This document shows, one piece after another, positions 51,687 to 58,213 of a stretch of 58,213 nt of DNA; the first letter of the stretch is position 1; every line of letters begins with the position of its first letter. A program made the translations under genes and the position numbers. Origin of the DNA: Diaporthe sp. PMI_573 (lineage: Eukaryota > Ascomycota > Sordariomycetes > Diaporthales > Diaporthaceae); assembly GCA_021399435.1 (NCBI GenBank), contig JAJTUP010000166.1, positions 1 to 58,213 on the forward strand, in the 5' to 3' direction. Under the pieces are notes generated by a model. That model searched no databases. It was given only the letters and a program-made list of their open reading frames with translations, and had not been told where the DNA came from.

Positions 51687-52113
51687 AAGCGCGTGATCGG
51701 TAGCTCAGTACGGGAACATGGAGGACTGACTCTCACTTAGATGCGGAGGACATGGGCCAACATCGTCGTAGGCCGGAGGGTCGGGGACAGGCTCGGAAAG
51801 ATCATCACCCTCTAGCAGCTGTGCGCCCTGGCCCCCGGTAGAAGCCTCAACAGGCTAGCACATGCCAGGATTGATGATAACCTGTGGTCCGTAACGGCTG
51901 GTACAAAGCTGCCGCAATGATGATAGCGGCAGCATCTTGCGCGGCAGCGATTATAGACGGTAAAGGACAGCTGTGTAGCAAGCTCGCGCAAGGACTTCAT
52001 CGCTTGTTCTCCCCCCTGTGCCACATGATCATAGGTACTTGGAAGCACACAGGGCGGGTGCCCTGTTCATATTAAAGGTGAGCGCCACGGTATTGGTGCC
52101 GAAAGGCTTCTCG

Positions 52114-52599
52114 TTAGCTCTGCATTGAACGAAAGCTGGCTGACACGCTCGGGATGGATGAAGACAAAACGTTTACTTGGCCATCGCGGCGGGCACTAGG
52201 CCCGCCCTCAAATCGCAAGCCCATGCGCAGTTTGAAGAAAGCGCTGCCAGAGGTGTCGTGCGGAGTCCAGTTCATATCGAGGAACATGCTCTCCAGGCGA
52301 TGCGACTGCCACAGTACCAACGCCGGCGTCTTGGTCTCGACCTTCCGGGGCCATATCGGCTGGATATCATGCCGTCTCTGATGCGAACCCGCCGATGATG
52401 TTGATGACTTGCTAGCAGACACGCCTCTGGATGAGGCAGACACAGACTCGTCTTGACCTGGCTGCGGACCGCTTGGACTTGTCTGGCCTTTTCTCGGCGC
52501 TTGTTCTGCGTCATGCTCGGATCGCGGGGTGTTCGGATTCGTGGGGGTTCCTGAGCAGGCGGAGGCTGTCGGCGATGAAGCTGAGTCGTTGGCCATCAT
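52114..52599 (-). CDS. Hypothetical protein, Ser-rich N-terminus
   Basis: ATG at 52599 (MMANDSASSPTASACSG). Residues 1-75 are disordered and rich in Ser/Pro. The second half is conserved-looking: IQPIWPRKVETKTPALVLW, then LESMFLDMNWTPHD, then FFKLRMGLRFEGGP. The frame after RRDGQ begins with a consensus donor (GTAAACG), so residues encoded in 52114-52165 are probably intron, and the gene continues to lower coordinates after an AACAG acceptor at about 52068. No family recognised. Confidence 0.4.
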   Translation of the reverse strand: MMANDSASSPTASACSGTPTNPNTPRSEHDAEQAPRKGQTSPSGPQPGQDESVSASSRGVSASKSSTSSAGSHQRRHDIQPIWPRKVETKTPALVLWQSHRLESMFLDMNWTPHDTSGSAFFKLRMGLRFEGGPSARRDGQVNVLSSSIPSVSASFRSMQS

Positions 52600-52650
52600 G
52601 TCGGCGCGCAACCTAAGATCTCGCGAGAGTGGGTCAGTACCGAGGAGCAC

Positions 52651-53694
52651 GGTGAGGAAGAAGATATGCCCCTGAGGATCGGCTCAGTATCCCACCCGCC
52701 CAGGCTTTTTTCGTGAACAGAGCAGCCTTGACTCCTCAAGTCTGAGTAGTAGCAAGCGAGGGAATCAAATGGCTCTTTGGTGGCAGGAACAGGAGCTACG
52801 ACAGTTGAATTGTGATGTTCACATGTACAGCCCAGCCAAGCCGCGCCACGATTACCGGTACGCGCTGACGCCTGCACCCAGGGTCTTTCGCCGGCCGTGG
52901 GCGACGAGTAGAAGCCTGTAGAAGATGGTGCAGGCCGCGTGTGAACAGGTCGTGGGGAGTCAAGGACTGTGGACTGATGCAGCGATGATCACTCAGTCAA
53001 CTCTCGCTCTTTGCGTTCCATGTTGCTGAGTTTGTGACGATGGTGTTGATGCGCAATGAAGGTTGGATTGGAGACGAGATTATCTTCGCTGGGATGTGGT
53101 CATCAAGTGTGGGTCGATTTTGTTCGCTGACTAACAGACTTAGAAATGGGGAGGCTGGATAGCGCCTTGGCCCAACCGTTACCCGCCAGCTACCTCGCAT
53201 TGGCCGCGTTGGCCGTATCTTCCCTGCTCTTTACGAGCAAATTAGTTGTAATCGGAGCGCTGCATATAGCATCAATCCTGTAAACTTCAAAAGTGTGGAT
53301 TCTCCATGCCTCAACACTCTTAGAGATCATCTTCCGCCGCAATCAAAGCTTAATACATATTGAAAACAAGCCACCCACATACTATAGAGGGCACGTTCTG
53401 TTAAAGCCCTGATCAGAGGGGCCTCTGACGGTTGGCCGTTGCCTTCTGCTTAGTCAGCCGGAAAAGGGGTCGCCATAAGGGCACTTCCGTGCCCTGAAGG
53501 CCACCACCAGAACTTAGCCTCTAGACATCATCACGAAGAAAAAGACCGTTTCGTGATAACCTCGTTATTCTGCTTTCCCGTACGTACGGAAGACTATCCA
53601 ACACTGATCAGTGGTTGCACAGTCAACCCCTGATAGCAAGGATTAAGAGGCAGACCTCTATCGCCATCGTCGCCGCCGACAGCTTCGCTGCTCG
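52651..53694. other. No gene seen
   Basis: Contains two of the three CTGATCAG sites found outside the Helitron region (53409 and 53604). A direct GGGGCC..GGTTGGCCG stretch near 53416 has no interpretation. Short open frames only. Confidence 0.4.
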
Positions 53695-55017
53695 TTGACG
53701 TCGTCGAGTGACGATCTCTGCGCTACGGCCAACCCTTCTTCGAAGCGACCACCGCCAACGGTGGCCCATCACGAAGAGCTGAGGCCCAGCTTGTGGGAAT
53801 TTACTGTGACCGTTTGTTCTGGTGCTCCCTGGGTGCCCACGGCCTCCTCGTCGTCCCTGGGCGCCCACGGCCGATACACCAAGCGAGGAAAGGTCATCAA
53901 CCACGAGTACGCTCCATCGCGCTCTACGCACAGCCGTTGCAACCGACAACCTCTCGAGAAGCCCCTTGAGAGCGCTCGAAACGCCAAAAACACTCGAGAA
54001 ACCCCGCAAGGACCCTCGGAACGCTCCTCTCGGCACCCACGGAAGGCACTGCCGAGCACGCCAAGCGGCCCCAAGCGTCGCCAAAGCGTTTCGGAGACCG
54101 TCAGTGGGCACGAGAAGCCTTCTATGAGACAAACTCTATTGCGCTATACGCATATTTGCCTCCCACCGCTTGCCCTGACCCCTCTTGAAACCACACGCAC
54201 CCCTTTCGCGGTTGCCACTATCACCGGAAGAGCCGAGGCCCAGAGTATCTCTTTCCTCTGCACCATCGTTGCTTCTTCCCTCTCGACTGGGGGCGGCTGT
54301 TCTTGCCCGGCCAACGGCCCTCCTGCCCATCCGGCTTCACCTTCCCCTTCCGGCGCAGCCAGAAGACAACGGGAACGAGAAGATCTCCCGGCGGCAGGGG
54401 CAGAAGCACCAGCAGCAGGCCAACTACCTGCCAAAGAACACGAATACGTGACGACGACGACGACGACGACGACACCGAGAAGGCTGGTCTGTCACCTGCT
54501 ACGGCGGTGCCGTCGTCTTCCCCTTCTTCTTCGCCCTCACGCCCTTCCCCCAAGCTCCGTTAGCCCGGCGGCACTGGCTCCGCTCCCTCCACCGGCTCCG
54601 CCATCTTCTTCTCCTTTTCTTCTCTTCTTTGGCCTCTTCTTCTCGTCACCGAAGCCGCCAACTACCTGCCAAACGGCGGCGGCGGCCGGCCCTCCTTCAG
54701 GTCCTCCCCCGATTTTTCCCCGGAACCCGGCCTTTCTTCTTTTCTTTTCGACCAAACCGACGCCGCCAACTACCTGCCACTGGCGGCCCTGCGGCCCTCC
54801 TTCTTTACACCCCATTCCAGTTTCCTTTCACGTCTTTTCTCGGCAACTAACGTCGCCAACTACCTGCCAAACGGCGGTGCCGGCGTGCCGGCGGCCCTCC
54901 CAGTTAGCGGCGACTCCTCCATTCTGCTCCCAAGTGGGACAAACCGGGAAACTCTACCAGTCAGCCTGCGCAATAATAGCTTCCGTTTGCCGAAGACTAT
55001 TACCTGAGGGTGAATAG
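53695..55017 (+). other. GC-rich repetitive stretch with a long but doubtful open frame
   Basis: One 440-codon frame is open, but its composition (poly-Pro, poly-Ser, poly-Thr and Arg runs), its lack of any domain and the open frames in other phases argue against a gene. CCAACTACCTGCCA occurs at 54420, 54658, 54766 and 54856 with similar GGCGG(T/C)-rich sequence after three of them, so 54.4-54.9 kb is a diverged repeat series. (GAC)n lies at about 54449-54472. Confidence 0.6.
54420..54869. repeat. Dispersed 14-bp motif CCAACTACCTGCCA, four copies
   Basis: Exact copies at 54420, 54658, 54766 and 54856. Spacings of 238, 108 and 90 bp suggest decayed tandem units of about 100 bp. Confidence 0.8.
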
Positions 55018-55072
55018 TGTTACTTGTGCCGGTCAGAAGTCGCAGCAATAGTGTACGATACCCACAACCACC

Positions 55073-55563
55073 ATGGCGACTGGTTCGGAAGCAAGATCGT
55101 CGGCCGGCACCTCCTTGACCACACCGTCACAAGAAGCTCTCTCCTTCTTCGCCCAGCTAAGGACCAAATTGGACGTTCCGGCGGTGGCGTGGACTTCCGT
55201 GAATCCAGCCCTGTGGGACAAAGAAGTCACAAAAGATACTCTCACCACGGAACTTGCCTCTACTAGTGTTCTCATGTTTATGTCGGATCCGTATAACGCC
55301 AGTACCCGAGGCTATCTCGAATGGCCCTTGACGTCATGACAGTGCCGGCCATGAGCTCGGAGTGCGAGAGACTGTTCTCCGCCACCGGGTTGATGGTCAC
55401 GCCCCTCCGAAACCGCTTAGACGCTGGCACGATTGGGCTAATCCAAACGCTGCGATCTTGGTTACGCGCAGGCATTATCGAAGATATCGATAACATACTG
55501 CTTGACGATACAGCGCCGGAAGAGTCTGTTGAACGGGGTTGTTCGGATGAATGTGAGGAGTGA
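55073..55563 (+). pseudogene. Internally deleted hAT transposase (N-terminus joined to C-terminus)
   Basis: ATG at 55073 (MATGSEARSSAGTS) opens a Ser/Thr-rich start. A frame change near 55321 gives MALDVMTVPAMSSECERLFSA, then TPLRNRLDAGTIGLIQTLRSW, the hAT dimerisation domain, ending EECEE at 55563. The catalytic core is absent. Sequence after the stop has ATCAATCCAC/GTGGATTGAT repeats (55668-55770) ending in CTACCCTG, a plausible hAT end (CAGGGTAG inward). The left end was not found. Confidence 0.65.
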
Positions 55564-56246
55564 GGCAATATACAGGTTCGGCGGTAGCTTCAAAAATTGC
55601 CCGAATAGGAAACCCGATTTTGTGTGACAGGGGTCTCCCACGGGTTCAATATTATGGACATCAATCCACGGATAGCCCTGTGGACATCAATCCACGAGCA
55701 CTCTGCTGAGTAAGCCGTCAATTCAATCCACAAAGTCGGATATTGACGTGGATGGATTGATTCCCTACCCTGCCCCTCTCCAGGCGAGAGGCGGGAGCCT
55801 TTAGCTCCCAGTGGAGCCTGCGATCACGTGTTCAAAGTCAGCCCCCCGGGTAAGGGTAAAACTGGAAACGGGCCCCGTTCGTAGGGGAGAAATCGCCAGG
55901 ACATTTCCATAGTTGTTGCGATTGGCTGAGAAGCTGGAACGGGGCGGCGTTCCTGAAAGTAAGACGTGGTAGGGTAGGCCGGAGCTCTTAGATTACGGTA
56001 ACTATAATTGAGTTTTCGGCGTACCCTTCACAAACGAAAGCTGCTTCCAATTTGGGGCGACAGGGAATCAGCACCGGGACCTTGGAAAGCTGGGGAAGGA
56101 GCACGGGCTAAGTATTCTTGTATTCGGACCCAAGACCGAAAATCCGAAAGAAGGATGCACGGGCCAAGGGAAAATGGTATTGGGTGCTAATACCAGCGGG
56201 AAATGGTACAGTAGTAGGGCAGGTGTTGTTCTTAGTATTAAGTCGA
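55564..56246. other. hAT subterminal repeats then no gene
   Basis: 55668-55785 carries (T)GGA(C)ATCAATCCAC repeats in both orientations. 55800-56246 has no supported coding sequence. Confidence 0.5.
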
Positions 56247-57509
56247 CTACTTAACATATCGTTCTAGGAACTGGATCTGCGCCTTGATGTTGTCTTGAAA
56301 GTAATCCCCCATGTATATATCAAAGTGGCCGCATTCTTTCAGGTAATGCAACTGCTTCGGCTCCCGAGCCTTGTTGAAGGCATCCATCTGGGACGATGTT
56401 GAAACAAGGATGTCGTTGCCAGGGATGACAAACAGGAGCGGTGTAGGGGAGATCCTATGGATCATTGCCTGAGCCTCAAAACTGAGCATGTGCAGTTGAG
56501 TCTGAGACGTGACATAGTTTTCCCACTGGCTGCCACAATTCCCCTGCTCACTCAAAATGTCGTAGGCATCCTTGGTTGGAAACATGGCGTCTGTTTTAGA
56601 CGGATCAGCAGACTCTCGATCAGGCGCAATCAGTGGTACAGTAGAATGACCCAGATCGGAGGTGATCCGCTTTCTGTCCTCCAGTAACGTTGAGATGCGA
56701 TGACCGAGGGAGAATGCCGGAAGGTTCATCCGCAACCTGCATGCAGTTGAACTCCCTATGCCGCACGAGAGAAGCAGCAGCCTGTTAAGCACGACAAATT
56801 CCATCTTGAGCTTGATGCTGTAAACCACCGGCTTGTATGTCGTTGCAATCTGGAAGTGATCCAGATACTGAGTGATGATGAGGCTAATATCGAGGAGCAC
56901 AACCAGGACATTGACGAGGATGAGCTGTCGGATGACTTTGCGCGTCGCGATCTTTTTCATGGCAAAGATGGGCTCGAGTCTACGAGATGCTTCCCAGATG
57001 TAAAGACCGGAGATGATGGATTCTTGGATGGAGAACCCCGCGAGTTGGACACGCTCGTAGATGTCAAATGCGGGAAGAAACCGATTGGATTCTCGAGTGT
57101 TGCTACCGAGAAATAAGACTGTAACCGGGATGTGAAGGATGCAGAAATTAATGATGATCATAATCAGCACCCAGCGGATTTCGGCTCTATCCGAGACGAT
57201 GAGATGGAGGCGAGAGTAGAGAACGACAGACTGGCCAGTGACCATGCCATACCAACCGATGCACGTCAGAACAGCCAGTGGAAAGTTTGGCCCGAGACTG
57301 TAGTAGCGTAGCAACACCACTATCGAGTGAAGTACAATTCCCAGTGTCGCCGTAACCATGCTCCAGAAATAGAGCCCGTCGTGGCGCTTAAAGCGATAGA
57401 GCAGCGAGATGAGGATTTCGACGTAGTTATAACACGCAATCGCGAAAAAGCCGGCAATTATCATATCGACCGGCAACGACGCCGTGATGGGACCTGTTTC
57501 CCCGGCCAT
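56247..57509 (-). CDS. Seven-helix membrane protein fused to the C-terminal third of an alpha/beta hydrolase
   Basis: Start chosen at ATG 57509 (MAGETGPITASLPVD). The frame is open upstream to 57809, but that part is low complexity and likely 5' UTR. Residues about 15-250 contain seven hydrophobic helices (for example MIIAGFFAIACYNYVEIL; WVLIMIIINFCILHI; LILVNVLVVLLDISLII), like fungal plasma-membrane proteins of the DUF7703 or Pth11-related type. From about residue 289 the text changes to VPLIAPDRES, then HRISPTPLLFVIPGNDILVS, then FNKAREPKQLHYL and CGHFDIYMGDYF. This is the end of a dienelactone-hydrolase/esterase-like fold with the acid Asp (about 366) and His (about 395) but no nucleophile or oxyanion part. 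There is no stop or splice signal at the join. The whole frame is 420 residues. Either a chimaeric gene or a fusion frozen by deletion. Confidence 0.75.
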   Translation of the reverse strand: MAGETGPITASLPVDMIIAGFFAIACYNYVEILISLLYRFKRHDGLYFWSMVTATLGIVLHSIVVLLRYYSLGPNFPLAVLTCIGWYGMVTGQSVVLYSRLHLIVSDRAEIRWVLIMIIINFCILHIPVTVLFLGSNTRESNRFLPAFDIYERVQLAGFSIQESIISGLYIWEASRRLEPIFAMKKIATRKVIRQLILVNVLVVLLDISLIITQYLDHFQIATTYKPVVYSIKLKMEFVVLNRLLLLSCGIGSSTACRLRMNLPAFSLGHRISTLLEDRKRITSDLGHSTVPLIAPDRESADPSKTDAMFPTKDAYDILSEQGNCGSQWENYVTSQTQLHMLSFEAQAMIHRISPTPLLFVIPGNDILVSTSSQMDAFNKAREPKQLHYLKECGHFDIYMGDYFQDNIKAQIQFLERYVK

Positions 57510-58213
57510 CTTGGCTGCCGTCGGACCTGGATAGGGAGGACCAAGCTGGTCATGGCACAATGGGGAGAATGGCAAGAAAAAATGAATGAGAAGCACCGGA
57601 GAAAGAGTTGTTGATGGAGGCGAAGAAATGAGGCTTGGATGCGCTGCCCGAGCAATGGTATAAGAACCCTCTTGAAAGCCCCTCAGGAGCTTGTCCTCTG
57701 GAGCTCCCCAGCTCCCCCAGGCTAAGCCCATTATGATTGAATTGCGACGGCACTGCGGGCTCCCCGAGACTTGCAAGTATTCTCCTTTGTCATTCGTGGC
57801 TGATGCCATTGGTCAGCTTGACAGCCCCCGCATGAGGTAACTTTGCTAACTGGCACAGGGGGTCGGTAATGCCGAGCATTGGCATTTTCAACGTTGTCAG
57901 TATCGGGGAGGGTTGGCTGTCGATGAGGAGGCAGGTCGTGGCTCGAGGTCTTGGCTATGGGGATGTCGGCGTATCTGTCTCTATCAGCAAGTCAAGTCAG
58001 CATTGTCAGTTGGGCCAGCTGGCGGCAGCCGGTCCGGTCCGGTCCAGTCCAGTCCTGTGTCGTAGTCGCAGTCCTTGGATGGTCCAGTGCACTATGACGA
58101 TTTCCTTCGGTTTTTATTACATACGACACATTTGCAACTCTGATAACGACCACATTCCAGCCTTGACTCGCGTCAAGCCCTGTAATGGTTGATTGAAGGT
58201 AGCGAACAATACT
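57510..58213. other. 5' flank of the membrane-protein gene; no other gene seen
   Basis: 57510-57809 is open on the minus strand but of leader-like composition. 58030-58060 has a short GGTCC repeat run. Nothing else is supported to the window edge. Confidence 0.4.

Noticed and set aside
53695..55017. 440-codon frame as a Pro-rich protein
   Set aside because: Homopolymeric composition, repeated DNA and other long frames in the same place; no domain.

Overview
The window looks like a transposon-rich accessory (possibly subtelomeric) region of a filamentous ascomycete, most likely a eurotiomycete mould. The reasons are short spliceosomal introns of 48-110 nt with GTA(A/C)GT donors and CTAAC-type branch sites, fungal-only families (HET-NACHT-WD40, Clr5, patatin- and hydrolase-type NLR effectors, DUF3455-like), and a dense mixture of Helitron, hAT, LINE, chromovirus and MITE sequences. 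Family names come from recognised motifs only; no search was run.

Layout. 1-731 is a 13-bp minisatellite, followed by a tRNA-like gene (807-878, minus). 0.9-12.1 kb is a Helitron-type unit: a complete 2010-residue Rep-helicase in two exons (3172-9305, plus), a divergent four-exon gene on its left (934-2436, minus) that may be a single-strand-binding OB-fold protein, a three-exon Cys-rich gene on its right (9609-10579, minus) and one further broken or multi-exon minus-strand reading frame (11279-11764). The palindrome CTGATCAG occurs 14 times between 1353 and 12054 but only three times in the other 46 kb, and exact or near matches lie in every intron of the three genes. This is the most unusual signal in the window. 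12.2-14.7 kb holds an uninterrupted hAT transposase. 15-20 kb holds a broken sirtuin, a 2.2-kb TIR element with a DUF6589-like gene, and the 5' part of a patatin gene cut off by a LINE (20.1-24.2 kb).

24.8-28.0 kb is a complete HET-NACHT-WD40 gene of the fungal NLR (heterokaryon-incompatibility) type with near-identical WD repeats. 28.4-32.5 kb holds hAT elements, one of them a 1171-bp deletion derivative with perfect TIRs and an 8-bp target duplication (CCCTTGCG). 33.6-34.3 kb is an alpha/beta-hydrolase gene that keeps its introns but has Asn in place of the nucleophile Ser. 35-43 kb has two Clr5-domain genes or fragments, three copies of a MITE-like repeat full of ACCGCCTTCC decamers, and a small intact three-exon gene of unknown function (38546-39249). 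43.3-45.5 kb is a SANT/Myb-chromodomain gene.

45.6-50.1 kb holds a GTACGTAC minisatellite, a 5'-truncated chromovirus (integrase plus chromodomain) and hAT ends. 50.5-51.2 kb is a frameshifted DUF3455-like secreted-protein gene. 51.3-55.8 kb contains uncertain minus-strand genes, a GC-rich repeated stretch and a deleted hAT. 56.2-57.5 kb encodes a seven-helix membrane protein that runs without a break into the C-terminal third of an alpha/beta hydrolase.

Patatin, HET-NACHT-WD40 and the alpha/beta hydrolase are all domain types used by fungal NLR-like receptors, so 19-34 kb looks like an eroding allorecognition or immunity neighbourhood with transposons inserted into it. Most other genes are fragments, and many are joined at transposon boundaries.
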